Part shown: positions 7,804 through 17,467 of the stretch, piece by piece | How positions within the stretch are numbered: the stretch's first letter is position 1 | Layout of the letters: each line of letters starts with the position of its first letter | NCBI RefSeq assembly: GCF_000303155.1 | Contig: NC_018719.1 | Location: 1,488,001 to 1,552,000 of the forward strand | Direction of reading: 5' to 3' | DNA length: 64,000 bases | Origin: Candidatus Nitrososphaera gargensis Ga9.2 | Lineage (GTDB): Archaea; Thermoproteota; Nitrososphaeria; Nitrososphaerales; Nitrososphaeraceae | The notes under the pieces: model-generated | Seen by the model: only the letters and a program-made list of their open reading frames with translations | What the model was told of the DNA's origin: nothing | Database searches by the model: none | Position numbers and translations under genes: made by a program

Positions 7804-10722
7804 CTAGCACACGGTTCCTACTGAAACTATGATTTGGCTTGTTGCAGAATTTCCATCACTGTCTGTTGCAGTCAATGTTATTGTATGACCAATGAATTCT
7901 GGCCTACATGGCGTGGGCGGGCCGCTCAGCACCACACTTATAGTATTCCCAGTACCTAGCAAGCTATCTCTGCTTGAACGCCATTCAAGACTGGAGCCGG
8001 GAAGTTCACCGTCCTCTTCATCTATCGCTCTTCCTTCAAATGTTATTGTCTGTCCTGTAAAAAATTGCGCGCCATTCCTTGGGCTTGTGATCTCAGGTTC
8101 TGGAATTCCGACGCCAGAAACGACATTAACCACGATTGAGGTTTCGCCTGTTGCCCCATACAGGTCAGTCGCCTGAAGTGTGATCGTATGTACGCCCTCG
8201 GAGAGAGTGCGACTTGTAGTTCTGCCTGTACCTATCGGACCGTCAATGTTTGATGTCCAAGATAGGTTGGAGTCGGAGATTGATTCATCAAGATCATAAG
8301 CAAATCCTCTAAATTCGATAGACTGTCCAGTCCTAAACTCTGAATTGTTCGGAGGCCAGATGATCCTCGGAGATGGATCATGATTGATCACTTCAATGTC
8401 TATTGAGTCGCTACCAGACGCACCAAAAATATCAGTAGCTATCGCCGTTATTCTGTGCGAACCTAGGCTGAGATTTCTTTTTTGGCAATAGTAATAATCG
8501 CCAAATCTGTCAGTTGCGATGCAGAGTCGACCATCCCTGTTTGATGTAAATGTAATGCTGGCGATAGAATTGGAAAACCACCCTCCTTGTTCTGGATCTT
8601 GTGCAGTTGCTCTTCCAGAAAAGACCCCCCATGTGATAGATGCGCCATCCTCTGGCAAGATGATATTCACACTAGGAGGTCGATTTTCTCTTAAGGATGC
8701 TACAGCTCTAAACGCGTCTACATATCCTGTGAGACTTACCTTTGGATCTGTGCTGGGATTTGATGTCCTCTGTAGAATGTCGACAGCCTCATTTAAGGTC
8801 ATATCTGGTTTGGGCATCTTCATCATGGCTACTATTCCACTAACAAATGGAGCAGCGCCACTTGTACCACAGAATTGCCAGAGCTCATCGATACCGAGGT
8901 CGTCTACATCATCATCGGCTGAAACCCGTGACACAGTTGATCTGGTGCAGTCAGGTGCCCAGATGTCCACACCATTACCGTAGTTTGAAAACAATTCAGC
9001 CTGACCATTACCCATGATGGCACCCACACAAAGCACTCCTGTCACTTTACAGGGAATCATATATTTATCACCGATATCTTGTCCGAGTGGTTGCGTGTTG
9101 CCTGGTATTGATACCACTATGGCATTTCCTGCAACCGCCAGTCCCACTTCGCTTTCGACAGCATTATCATTACCAGTAAAAGTGCGGCACCACCAGTTGC
9201 ATTCGCCAAACCAACTGATATTGATAACATTTGCACCATTCAATACGGATGTCCTTATTCCATCTGCCATATGATAGAATGAGCCATCTATCCTTATCAG
9301 CATCGGGTATGCGATCTCACCAGCAGTGCCTGCTGAACCATAACCGTTTCTTGGTCGGGAGAGAGCAACGCCAAATACACCCTGCCCATGCCACCCGGCA
9401 TAATCGCCTCCAGCCCTCAGGTCATGATCTACTACATCCCCCTGCATCAGGTTGTCCCCAAGATGAAAGTAGTCTCTATTGTTATTCAGCGGCAGTCCGG
9501 TAGTCTGATCCAAGTCAAATCCTGCATCAACGATTGCCACAATTGCAGGACTCCATATACCACTTGGTGGAGGAGGCGGAATCCTCATGTACCTAAGATA
9601 GTTCCACGCGTTCACCGTGCCTACAGATAGTCCTTGCACCCCTGGTGCCCCCGGATTGTCATCCTCCGTCATCCATGTCCATCTTTCAGCATCAAGGTTG
9701 CCGCCACCATAGTCAGGATGTTCTATTACTGCACCAGGTCTTGCAAAAAAGTTAGGGCTAATGTCTTGATCTGATTCTCTAGCAATCAATGCGGCCAATC
9801 TTGCAGCGTCCTGCGAAGAGAAGACAACTTGACCTGTTAGGTTCAGTTGCTCCATGTTACTGGAGAGGTCATTTAGGCTTGAACGTTCTAGGTCTACTCT
9901 GATTAGGTACCACCCACTTGATTCCGGGACTGTAGAATCCTCAGTCCTGTTGGCTCCGGGAATCAACAGAGGCGATCCATCATCCAGTATTGTCCCATTG
10001 TACTTGGCAATAAACGCGCTCAGTTCTGCCTGATCACGCGGTCTAAATATGACCTCATTTATCACGAACTCATCCTGTGTCCCATCAGGTCCCACGACAG
10101 CTTCAACAGGGCGCGGAGGTCCACCTTTAATCCCGGGCAATTCCTTCACCGATGGCTCAATTTGTTCATCCACAGTGTACGTGAATTCTTCTTCTGCAGT
10201 GGTATCTTCGCGACCATTGATAACCAGATTGGATATGCCTATCAAGTTGTTTGCATTTGCCATGTCGACAGTTATCTTGACATATCTACCGTTTGCTTCG
10301 CCAAGATCATAACGTTGTGGAATGAACATAGTGTTTCCAGCTATCCTGCCAGTATGAACTATGTCGTAATTGATACCGTCGACAGAGATAGATATCTTAA
10401 GTTCATACTGCTGTCTGGGAGATATCCTAAGCCAAGTAATCTCAATATCGCAGATTATTTTGGATTCACCAAGGTCAGCCTGTATCCAAGCAGAAGTCCC
10501 TCTGGCTATCCATAATGATCCAAGGTTATTATCCAACACATTTTCTGCGACTTGCCTACCCACGATATTGTTGCTTGAGCTGATATCGTCTACCACAAGA
10601 TTTTCGCATTCACCATCTTGAATATCAGCACTGTCATCATTTTGCTGTGCAGATACCGAAGAAAAAAGAGAGGGAGTTGAATTCAGGTTGACAAAGCTGG
10701 GAATCAATACCAATAGTGACAC
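7804..10722 (-). CDS. Secreted subtilisin-like protease with discoidin and Ig-like domains
   Basis: 972 aa from GTG. Order: signal segment (about 1-25), F5/8C (discoidin)-like sugar-binding domain (about 45-170), a linker and propeptide-like part (about 215-330), an S8 peptidase domain (about 380-680), then about three Ig/cadherin-like beta domains (from about 690 to the end) that repeat 'GQxIxFxGxAxD'. Catalytic triad by motif: Asp399 (IVDAGFD), His445 (WHGQG) and Ser621 (GTSGAAP), with oxyanion Asn542. It should act outside the cell, perhaps on glycoprotein or in nutrient scavenging. The in-frame reading upstream of the GTG ('VKPSHKATLLGFLTV') looks like the positively charged start of a signal peptide but offers no normal start codon before a TGA at 10774, so the 5' end is uncertain. 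Confidence 0.88.
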   Translation of the reverse strand: MSLLVLIPSFVNLNSTPSLFSSVSAQQNDDSADIQDGECENLVVDDISSSNNIVGRQVAENVLDNNLGSLWIARGTSAWIQADLGESKIICDIEITWLRISPRQQYELKISISVDGINYDIVHTGRIAGNTMFIPQRYDLGEANGRYVKITVDMANANNLIGISNLVINGREDTTAEEEFTYTVDEQIEPSVKELPGIKGGPPRPVEAVVGPDGTQDEFVINEVIFRPRDQAELSAFIAKYNGTILDDGSPLLIPGANRTEDSTVPESSGWYLIRVDLERSSLNDLSSNMEQLNLTGQVVFSSQDAARLAALIARESDQDISPNFFARPGAVIEHPDYGGGNLDAERWTWMTEDDNPGAPGVQGLSVGTVNAWNYLRYMRIPPPPPSGIWSPAIVAIVDAGFDLDQTTGLPLNNNRDYFHLGDNLMQGDVVDHDLRAGGDYAGWHGQGVFGVALSRPRNGYGSAGTAGEIAYPMLIRIDGSFYHMADGIRTSVLNGANVINISWFGECNWWCRTFTGNDNAVESEVGLAVAGNAIVVSIPGNTQPLGQDIGDKYMIPCKVTGVLCVGAIMGNGQAELFSNYGNGVDIWAPDCTRSTVSRVSADDDVDDLGIDELWQFCGTSGAAPFVSGIVAMMKMPKPDMTLNEAVDILQRTSNPSTDPKVSLTGYVDAFRAVASLRENRPPSVNIILPEDGASITWGVFSGRATAQDPEQGGWFSNSIASITFTSNRDGRLCIATDRFGDYYYCQKRNLSLGSHRITAIATDIFGASGSDSIDIEVINHDPSPRIIWPPNNSEFRTGQSIEFRGFAYDLDESISDSNLSWTSNIDGPIGTGRTTSRTLSEGVHTITLQATDLYGATGETSIVVNVVSGVGIPEPEITSPRNGAQFFTGQTITFEGRAIDEEDGELPGSSLEWRSSRDSLLGTGNTISVVLSGPPTPCRPEFIGHTITLTATDSDGNSATSQIIVSVGTVC

Positions 10723-10773
10723 TGTAAGAAATCCGAGTAATGTAGCCTTGTGACTCGGCTTAACCGTGATGCA

Positions 10774-11154
10774 TCAGTAGACTCAGCCTGCCATACTCTT
10801 ATTAAGAATTGCCATGCAATCTTCAGAAAAGACGAACTATTTTAGAGCAGTCATAACCGTACTTGCCTTTGATTGCATATTGCATCGTGGATCAGGTAGC
10901 TTTATGTATTACATTTCTGTATAACTGACCTAGCAATTTTAATAAAAATTATCTCTACAGGAAACGTCCTGTAAAACTTGGCCTTTCGTATTCCGCGAAT
11001 ACTTCAGAAATCATAGGCAGCTATCGAATGCCTGCAAGGACCATTCAGTCATTCACCTATTGTAAACTATACAAGACCAAACGTTAATAGCATTAGCAGA
11101 TCACCCATGATTCGCTATTGCCTCATATGGTAGTGGAGAGAGATCATTAGGCAG
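10774..11154. other. Intergenic region with two small inverted repeats
   Basis: About 380 nt without a gene, between the divergent protease and FAD synthetase genes. It holds an inverted repeat ACAGGA/TCCTGT (10957-10972, 4-nt loop) and a second GTATTC/GAATAC (10988-11002, 3-nt loop). These could be operators or remnants. No tRNA or small RNA was recognised. Confidence 0.4.
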
Positions 11155-11781
11155 ATGGATCCCGTAGACAAGGCCATCCTTGCGGCGCTGTATGCGAGTA
11201 CGCTGGACCCTTCAATTTCAGCGTATGACAGGCTCAAGGCTAGACTGCCGCTTAGCCAGGAATTTTACAATTCCAGAGTAAGCCATCTTGCCAAGATGGG
11301 TCTTGTGGAAAAGTCCGACCCAAGCAAGCTGACGTTTATCGGGCGCGACGCGCTCAAGGTGGTGCTCGTTGGAGGAGTGTTTGACCTGATCCACCCCGGC
11401 CACATCCACACGCTCAAAGCCGCAAAGGCAGAGGGCGACGTCCTTGTAGTGGTTGTCGCAAGGCAGTCGACAGCGCAGAAGATAAAGAAGGACAGGAAGA
11501 TCTACCACGACGAAAGCCAGCGCAAGGAGCTGGTGTCCTCGCTGAACTTTGTCGACCTTGTCCTTATCGGCAGAGAGGGCACGCTTTATGACACCGTAGA
11601 ATACGTCAAGCCAAACGTCATCGCCCTTGGGTACGATCAGGCACACAGCGAAAAAGACGTGGCAGAGAACTGCAAAAAGCGCAACCTCAACGTGCACGTG
11701 ATAAGGCTGTCGACACCGATACCCGGCTCCAAGAGCTCAAAGATGAAGGAGGAGCTTGGCGACTCGATCTATGGCATCTGA
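11155..11781 (+). CDS. ribL: FAD synthetase (archaeal RibL type) with N-terminal helix-turn-helix-like region
   Basis: 208 aa. Residues from about 68 form a cytidylyltransferase-like Rossmann domain with 'GGVFDLIHPGHIHTL' (HPGH at 80-83, the nucleotide-binding HxGH motif) and 'VIALGYDQAH' near 165, typical of archaeal RibL, which adenylates FMN to FAD. About 65 residues at the N-terminus resemble a winged helix and are extra relative to a minimal RibL. Its 3' end overlaps by 13 nt the convergent riboflavin kinase gene, so the last two steps of flavin cofactor synthesis sit head-to-tail on opposite strands. Glycerol-3-phosphate cytidylyltransferase is the main alternative, but the context favours RibL. 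Confidence 0.85.
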   Translation: MDPVDKAILAALYASTLDPSISAYDRLKARLPLSQEFYNSRVSHLAKMGLVEKSDPSKLTFIGRDALKVVLVGGVFDLIHPGHIHTLKAAKAEGDVLVVVVARQSTAQKIKKDRKIYHDESQRKELVSSLNFVDLVLIGREGTLYDTVEYVKPNVIALGYDQAHSEKDVAENCKKRNLNVHVIRLSTPIPGSKSSKMKEELGDSIYGI

Positions 11782-12476
11782 TGATGACCGCCGCCGAGCA
11801 TGACCCGCACTTTTATCCTGTCGCCGTTTTTGATGCCAGTCGCCTGCTTGATCGATTCCGACGCTATCACTTCCAGCATGCTGTCGTCATAGTGCGTGCG
11901 CTCTAGCACCAGCACTGCGGCGTTTTCCACCGCGCCATCATTTATAGATGCTCTGTAGCACTTTACCCAGCCATAGGTACGTGTGCCATCGCTAAAGCCG
12001 TCGATGAATATCGACGGGTGCTTGCCAAGCTCGCGCCGGGCGTTCATGAAGATCTGATCTGTGAGCCGGACGTTGAGAGTGCCAGGATACGGCTCGTAGC
12101 CAAGTTTTTCCTTGAACTGCCTCTTGTAGCCTTCAAGCGACATGTAATAGGCGCCCTCGCCCATCCCAGATACAACGTTGCCCTCAAAATCGATGACGGC
12201 CGGCGTGGATTCAAGCGCGGTCCTCATGGAGAAAAAGAGGCTCTGTATTTCAGAGTAGCCCTTGTCCGTGACCCTGACTGCAAACTTTTGGCCCTTTTTT
12301 GCGCGCTCGATGTAGCCGGAATTTTCCAGATCAAGCAGGTGCTTTGACGCGGCCTGCTGCGACCTGCCGATGTTCTTGCCAAGCTCTGTAGTCGTGACTT
12401 CCACAAAATTGTGGCGGGCTCCCTTTGACAGGAGTTCCACTAGGGTCAGTATGTGCTGGAGCTTGATCTCAGGCAT
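11769..12476 (-). CDS. ribK: CTP-dependent riboflavin kinase with N-terminal winged helix
   Basis: 235 aa. An N-terminal winged helix (about 1-95; 'ELGKNIGRSQQAASKHLLDLE') is followed by the archaeal RibK domain (about 100-230): 'GMGEGAYYMSLEGYKRQF' and 'GYEPYPGTLNVRL', with 'SDGTRTYGWVKCYRASI' downstream. The family phosphorylates riboflavin to FMN using CTP. Thaumarchaeal and euryarchaeal members often carry this DNA-binding domain, suggesting autoregulation by flavins. It overlaps the convergent FAD synthetase, and its start lies 5 nt downstream of the dnaG stop on the same strand, so dnaG-ribK are probably one transcript. Confidence 0.93.
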   Translation of the reverse strand: MPEIKLQHILTLVELLSKGARHNFVEVTTTELGKNIGRSQQAASKHLLDLENSGYIERAKKGQKFAVRVTDKGYSEIQSLFFSMRTALESTPAVIDFEGNVVSGMGEGAYYMSLEGYKRQFKEKLGYEPYPGTLNVRLTDQIFMNARRELGKHPSIFIDGFSDGTRTYGWVKCYRASINDGAVENAAVLVLERTHYDDSMLEVIASESIKQATGIKNGDRIKVRVMLGGGHHQMP

Positions 12477-12481
12477 TATCG

Positions 12482-13771
12482 CTAGTTGCTTATCCCAATG
12501 TCGCCAAAGGTCCGAATGCGGATGTCTCCCGGCTTTTTCAGGTCAGTCGTCCTGTGGCCTACGACGTATTCGATGCCGGCCTTGTCGGCTGCATCTACAA
12601 GCCTCTGGGTGACGATGCCGTCGATCACCAGCAGCTTGCCACCCTCGGCGCTGTCAAGTCTCTTGATGACCTCGGACACTGGCACCTTGAGCAGCTTGTT
12701 CATAGAGCCGTCAAGTACTACCGCTTCGAGCGTCTCGTTTATCTGTGGATATACATCACGGATGGCAGTAAGTATCTCAGGGCTGTCTTCGGCAATCACT
12801 TCCTTGGACGGCTGCGCTGGCACTGCCACGGGCTCATGCTGCTGCGATGGTGGCGGTGCGCGGTACTCATCGCGTGGCTCCCGTTCCCTGTCCCTGCGCG
12901 AGTGCCTCCTGTCGCGGTCGCGATCGTGGTGTGCATGTGCCGGCTGAGGTTGTTGCTGCTGTGGCGCCTCTGGGACAAGCGCATCCTTCAAGATCTCGGC
13001 GATCTCGATTGGTGTGCATTCTTCCACTTCCCTTCCAGGCGGGGCCCTGAGCACCTTGTCTATCTTGACAAGGCCATGGAGTTCCTTCAGGATAAGGTCG
13101 CCTGCCCTGTCTCCGTCCAAGAACGCCACGACGCGCTTGCCTTCCGTGAGCTTTGTCACAGTTTCGTCAATGCGCGCGCCTTCGATTGCAATGGCGTTGT
13201 CAAACCCTGCGCGGAGCAGGTTAATGACGTCCGCCCTGCCTTCTACCAATATTATCCAGTCAGAATCGAAAACCCCGGTTCCGCATGCAAGTTGCGCCTT
13301 GCCAAAGCTTGTAAGCTTGCCCGGCTTGCTTGCGTCGTATACGTCCTTGAGCATTTCCTCGCCCTCGCTTATCGTGCGGGTCGCCCAGTCCTGCACTATC
13401 TTTTTGGCGCGGTCAACGATAACCTTCTTCTTGATGGCCCTTATGTCGTCGATCCCTACCAAATTGAACTTGGCCTGAAATGGCCCTACCTTGTCGATGC
13501 TCTCTATGGCCGCGGCGATCAGCGCAGCGGTAGAGATGTCGGTGCTCATTGGTATCAGGGCGTCTCCCTTTGCCATGTTGCCTTTGGTGTCGACGTTCAC
13601 CTCGATTCTTCCCACCTTGGATACTTTTTGCAGCTCGTTGAGGTTCATCTCGGGTCCGAGGAGACCTTCGGTCTGTCCAAAAATAGCACCGATAATGTCG
13701 GCCTTCTCAACCAAACCATCAACTTCAAATTTTAACTTAACATGATATTTCACGATACCTGTGCTAGGCAA
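12482..13771 (-). CDS. dnaG: Archaeal DnaG primase-like protein
   Basis: 429 aa, normal for archaeal DnaG. The central Toprim domain has the glutamate motif 'ILVEGRADVINLLRAGF' and the acidic 'VAFLDGDRAGDLIL' (DxD). The N-terminal part ('VDGLVEKADIIGAIFGQTEG') and the C-terminal region after a Pro/Gln/His/Arg-rich low-complexity linker (about 265-325) are also family features. Archaeal DnaG associates with the exosome and can prime DNA in vitro. The start is TTG 13769-13771; a TATA-like ttatattc lies some 55 nt upstream, so a short 5' leader is expected. Intact and core. Confidence 0.95.
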   Translation of the reverse strand: MPSTGIVKYHVKLKFEVDGLVEKADIIGAIFGQTEGLLGPEMNLNELQKVSKVGRIEVNVDTKGNMAKGDALIPMSTDISTAALIAAAIESIDKVGPFQAKFNLVGIDDIRAIKKKVIVDRAKKIVQDWATRTISEGEEMLKDVYDASKPGKLTSFGKAQLACGTGVFDSDWIILVEGRADVINLLRAGFDNAIAIEGARIDETVTKLTEGKRVVAFLDGDRAGDLILKELHGLVKIDKVLRAPPGREVEECTPIEIAEILKDALVPEAPQQQQPQPAHAHHDRDRDRRHSRRDREREPRDEYRAPPPSQQHEPVAVPAQPSKEVIAEDSPEILTAIRDVYPQINETLEAVVLDGSMNKLLKVPVSEVIKRLDSAEGGKLLVIDGIVTQRLVDAADKAGIEYVVGHRTTDLKKPGDIRIRTFGDIGISN

Positions 13772-13784
13772 TTTCTTTCATAAC

Positions 13785-13850
13785 CTCGTAGTTTGTTGGT
13801 ATGTGAAACATTTTTCTTTGCTTGAATATAAGTGCTTTGTGAACTACGAG
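13785..13850. repeat. 9-bp perfect inverted repeat upstream of dnaG
   Basis: CTCGTAGTT at 13785-13793 and its complement AACTACGAG at 13842-13850, 48 nt apart. The repeat lies between the dnaG start and the stop of the Toprim gene, and encloses a TATA-like box. It may be a regulatory hairpin or operator; no more can be said. Confidence 0.4.
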
Positions 13851-13859
13851 AGGAAGGGC

Positions 13860-14315
13860 TCAGGTGTAAAAGTACAGGTCTTTGCGGCTTCCTGTTATGC
13901 CGGATAGGCGCGGTGCATAGATCACCAAGTCCTCGACGTGCCTCACCTTGCCGTTTGTAATCTTTGCCAGCGCTCTCTTGTATGACAGGCTCACGTTCTG
14001 CCTGCGGGACTGCAGCTGCGACACCAGCCGGCTTGTGAGATACTTTCCGGTCCTGTCCATGTCAAGGAGCAAGATTATCTTCTTCTTTTTGCTTGCACTG
14101 TCGTGGCTATCGAGAAAGTCTGCGACGCCCTTAAAGTGATGGAAGACTGCGGGGCTACCGGTGAACCCGACCTTTGAAAGCGCCTCTGCATCACGCTTGC
14201 CCTCAACCACGATGACAGAGCCCTTCTCAGATTCTTCGTTGAGCATGCCGATAAAACTGCGCAGCCGTTCGACCGTCTCGTCATCATTGGCGTTGTTGTG
14301 GTATTGATAGCCCAT
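13860..14315 (-). CDS. Small stand-alone Toprim-domain protein
   Basis: 151 aa. A Toprim fold is indicated by 'SVIVVEGKRDAEALSKVGF' (catalytic Glu) near residue 35 and 'IILLLDMDRTGKYLTSRL' (DxD) near 85. The small single-domain layout resembles archaeal RNase-M5-like/primase-related Toprim proteins of unknown role. It is on the same strand as dnaG and ribK, about 90 nt upstream of dnaG, so a nucleic-acid role is likely by context. An ATG start at 14313-14315 is used. Confidence 0.85.
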   Translation of the reverse strand: MGYQYHNNANDDETVERLRSFIGMLNEESEKGSVIVVEGKRDAEALSKVGFTGSPAVFHHFKGVADFLDSHDSASKKKKIILLLDMDRTGKYLTSRLVSQLQSRRQNVSLSYKRALAKITNGKVRHVEDLVIYAPRLSGITGSRKDLYFYT

Positions 14316-14338
14316 CGGCCAGCTGATATCTAGCGCTT

Positions 14339-15091
14339 GTGAGATTTAACATTTTTCCCTCACATGGCATAAATATGCTGTATGACAATACCGGGTTGTT
14401 GTTGCAGCGCAAGACAATACTGTCCGTGCAGAACATTGTATGTGAGACCCTCGGCACACTTGAGCAGATGTTCAGAGATGACGGCTTTGAAATTGTAAAG
14501 ATCAATGCGCAGAGCGATCACGTCCCTGCAAGTTCTCAAGGCTACGACGCCATAGTGATCCTCGGAGGCCCGATGGCAGTCTATGATAACCTACCATACC
14601 TCCAGCGCCAGCAAGATCTCATCAAGGACGCGATAAAGAACAACACGCCGGTCCTAGGCATCTGCCTCGGATCGCAGCTAATCGCGCAGGCCGCCGGCGG
14701 CAGGGTCTACAAGGGCAAAAAGAAGGAGATAGGGTGGCAGGATGTGTACGTGACTCCGGCCAGCAGCAACGACATTTTCAGGGGTGTCACAGACAAAACG
14801 ATCAGAGTCTTCCAGTGGCATGGCGATACGTACGACCTGCCGGCCAATGCAAAGATGCTTGCGTACTCTGACCTTTACCCGCAGGCGTTCAGGATCGGCT
14901 CTGCAGTAGGCATCCAGTTCCATCTTGAAGTCGACAGGCAGCTGATAGAATCATGGATTAGAGAATACAGCACAGAAATAAGCGCAGAAAGGATAGAGCC
15001 AGAAAGCATACTGCCGGCCCCCGGCAACTTGGAGCAGCTGGCTGCGCGGTGCAGACTGGTGTACAACAACTTTTCCAAGGTGCTAAAGTAG
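14339..15091 (+). CDS. Class I glutamine amidotransferase
   Basis: A GATase1 domain with the full triad: Cys109 (GICLGSQLIAQ), His195 and Glu197 (IQFHLEVD), numbered from the longest start; it should release ammonia from glutamine. The closest style is the stand-alone GMP-synthase-like group rather than a subunit of a known synthase, so the acceptor is unknown. The start is doubtful: a TATA-like box (cataaatatg, 14368-14377) suggests a leaderless start at one of the three TTG codons 14396-14404, giving about 230 aa beginning near 'QRKTILSVQN'. Divergent from the Toprim gene. Confidence 0.82.
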   Translation: MRFNIFPSHGINMLYDNTGLLLQRKTILSVQNIVCETLGTLEQMFRDDGFEIVKINAQSDHVPASSQGYDAIVILGGPMAVYDNLPYLQRQQDLIKDAIKNNTPVLGICLGSQLIAQAAGGRVYKGKKKEIGWQDVYVTPASSNDIFRGVTDKTIRVFQWHGDTYDLPANAKMLAYSDLYPQAFRIGSAVGIQFHLEVDRQLIESWIREYSTEISAERIEPESILPAPGNLEQLAARCRLVYNNFSKVLK

Positions 15092-15193
15092 CGCGCTCCA
15101 AGAATGGTACAAGAATCAGTTCCTTTATACCGGAGATGTTACGGATCAAGCTTGAGGTAACTATATAGGAAGCTGAACGGGCTTTTTCTCAAT

Positions 15194-17329
15194 ATGACCA
15201 ACGAGAAGGTCCAAAAGATCTTTAATGATGTTTATTCGACAAAAGAGAAAGTAATCACAGAAGAGCTCGCTAAACAGGTTTTGACGGAGTATGGAGTGAA
15301 GGTCCCCAAGTACGCGCTTGTCAAGAGCGCGGACGAGGCAGGCAGGCAGGCGCAGGCGGTGGGCTTTCCGCTCGTCGCAAAGATAGTGTCGCCCGAGATC
15401 CTGCACAAGACAGATGTCAAGGGAGTCAAGGTCGGACTCCAGAACGAGGCCGCAGTCAAGGAGACGTTCAATGATATGTATGGCAGGCTGAGCAAGCAGT
15501 ACAACAGCGTCAAGGGCGTCCTGCTTGAAAAGATGGCCGCTCCCGGCGGAATCGAGCTTATCGTGGGCTTACAGAATGACCCGCAGTTTGGCCCCGTAAT
15601 CATGGCAGGAATCGGCGGCATCTACACCGAGGTGTTCAAGGACGTTTCGTTTAGAGTCCTCCCGATAACAAAGGAGGACGCAATCAGCATGATAGAAGAT
15701 CTGAAGGGCAACAAGATCCTGAAAGGCTTCCGCGGCATGCCAGCGGTCAACATGGACATGCTTGCAACCGCGCTTGTCAACATTGGCAAGTTTGGAACCG
15801 AGATGGCTCCATACTATGAAAGCATCGACTTTAACCCAGTCATATTCTATGAAAACGACTATGTCGTGGTCGATGCAAAGATCCTGCTGCGTGAAAAGCC
15901 GGATCTGGAAGTAATTTCAAAGGCGCAGCCCGATTCGGAATACATGGACCTGTTCTTTAATGCCAAGTCGATCGCCCTTATCGGCGCGTCGCCTGAAGCC
16001 GGCAAGGTGGGCAACTCTGTCCTTGAGAGCATGGTCAAGCACGACTACAAGGGCAAGGTGTACCCAGTCAATGCAAAGGGCTATCCGGAGATCATGGGCA
16101 TTAAGGCGTACAAGAGCCTTGACGAGATTCCAGACAAGATTGACCTTGTTGTAGTCACGGTCGACCTAAAGTTCGTGCCTGACCTGCTCAAGTCGGCGGC
16201 AAAGAAGGGCATACACAACTTTGTCATAATTTCCGGCGGTGGCAAAGAGCTTGGAGGTGAGCGCGCCGCCATCGAAGCGCAGATAAAAGAGCTGTCAAGG
16301 CAGCTTCGCATCAGGATCATTGGTCCCAACTGCATCGGCATGTTCAACGGTGAGAACCGCCTTGACTGCGCGTTCCAAGGACATGCGAGAATGATCCGGC
16401 CTAAGCAGGGCAACGTGGCGTTTCTGTCGCAGAGCGGCACAGTAGGAATAGCGTTCATGGAGAGCTCGGACGCGTTTGGCATGAGCAAGATGATATCGTA
16501 CGGCAACAGGTCTGACGTCGACGAGGCCGATATGATCTGGTACCTGTCAGAAGACCCGCAAACAAAGGTCGTTGGCCTTTACGTCGAGGGCCTTGGCGAC
16601 GGCCGCAAATTCATGAATACTGCAAAGAAGGTGATCAAAGAGCGTGGCAAGCCTATCGTTGTATTCAAGAATGGCAGGACTGCAAGAGGCGCCAAGCAGG
16701 CCGCGTCGCACACGGGGTCGCTTGGCGGCTCGTACGGAGTAGTCAAGGGCGCGCTTGATCAGGCAGGCATCATCTCTGTCGACAACTATGAAGAGCTGAC
16801 AGCGGCGCTCAAAGCTCTTGCGTGGCAGCCAGTTCCAAATGGCGGCAGGGTGGCGATGGTCACAAACGGCGCAGGTCCAATCATCAACGCTATAGACCAC
16901 TTTGAGAGGCTAGGCCTTTCGGTGGCAGAGCTGACCGAGCAGAGCAGGAAGGCACTCAAAGACCACTACCCGCCGACGTACGTCATCCAGAGCGGCAACC
17001 CAGCAGACATCACCGGCTCTGCAAACGCTGACGACTACAGGTTTGCAATACAGACGTTCATGGACGACCCCAATGTGGACATCGTCATGCCGTGGTTTGT
17101 CTTCCAAGACGACCCGCTAGAGGAAACCATTGTTGACGTGCTGGCGTCGTTCCAGAAGCAAAAGAAAAAGCCGATACTGATTGGCGCGATGGGAGGCCCG
17201 TTCACTAAAAAGATATCGCAGCGCATCGAGGACGCAAACGTGCCTGTCTACCACTCTGTGATAGAATGGGTCACGGCCGCCGGCGCGATGGCAAAGTGGG
17301 CAAGGGTAAGCGGCAAGGCAAAGCAGTAG
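15194..17329 (+). CDS. ADP-forming acyl-CoA synthetase (3HP/4HB-cycle type)
   Basis: 711 aa fusing an ATP-grasp beta domain (about 15-235; '[20 protein letters not shown]') to the alpha part with CoA-binding Rossmann domain (about 255-380; '[17 protein letters not shown]') and ligase domains. His506 in 'SHTGSLGG' is the phosphohistidine expected for acetyl-CoA/succinyl-CoA synthetase relatives. Thaumarchaea use two such enzymes, for 3-hydroxypropionate and 4-hydroxybutyrate activation in CO2 fixation; the sequence alone does not tell me which one this is, or whether it is a paralogue acting on another acid. Intact, with its own upstream region. Confidence 0.88.
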   Translation: MTNEKVQKIFNDVYSTKEKVITEELAKQVLTEYGVKVPKYALVKSADEAGRQAQAVGFPLVAKIVSPEILHKTDVKGVKVGLQNEAAVKETFNDMYGRLSKQYNSVKGVLLEKMAAPGGIELIVGLQNDPQFGPVIMAGIGGIYTEVFKDVSFRVLPITKEDAISMIEDLKGNKILKGFRGMPAVNMDMLATALVNIGKFGTEMAPYYESIDFNPVIFYENDYVVVDAKILLREKPDLEVISKAQPDSEYMDLFFNAKSIALIGASPEAGKVGNSVLESMVKHDYKGKVYPVNAKGYPEIMGIKAYKSLDEIPDKIDLVVVTVDLKFVPDLLKSAAKKGIHNFVIISGGGKELGGERAAIEAQIKELSRQLRIRIIGPNCIGMFNGENRLDCAFQGHARMIRPKQGNVAFLSQSGTVGIAFMESSDAFGMSKMISYGNRSDVDEADMIWYLSEDPQTKVVGLYVEGLGDGRKFMNTAKKVIKERGKPIVVFKNGRTARGAKQAASHTGSLGGSYGVVKGALDQAGIISVDNYEELTAALKALAWQPVPNGGRVAMVTNGAGPIINAIDHFERLGLSVAELTEQSRKALKDHYPPTYVIQSGNPADITGSANADDYRFAIQTFMDDPNVDIVMPWFVFQDDPLEETIVDVLASFQKQKKKPILIGAMGGPFTKKISQRIEDANVPVYHSVIEWVTAAGAMAKWARVSGKAKQ

Positions 17330-17467
17330 TAGTAGCCTCTTCTCCCTTCTTCTTTTTCATTGAATGAAATCAACCAACATATACATACTTGAGCGCACAA
17401 CATATGCACAGGAATTCTTTGCTTAGTAAGCTGTCTTAAATACCTCTTTCCACCAATATATCCCGTC

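Noticed and set aside
12554-13735. Long open frame opposite dnaG (393 codons)
   Set aside because: It is the antisense of a clearly recognised DnaG in GC-rich DNA; its translation is Cys/Leu/His-rich and has no domain pattern.
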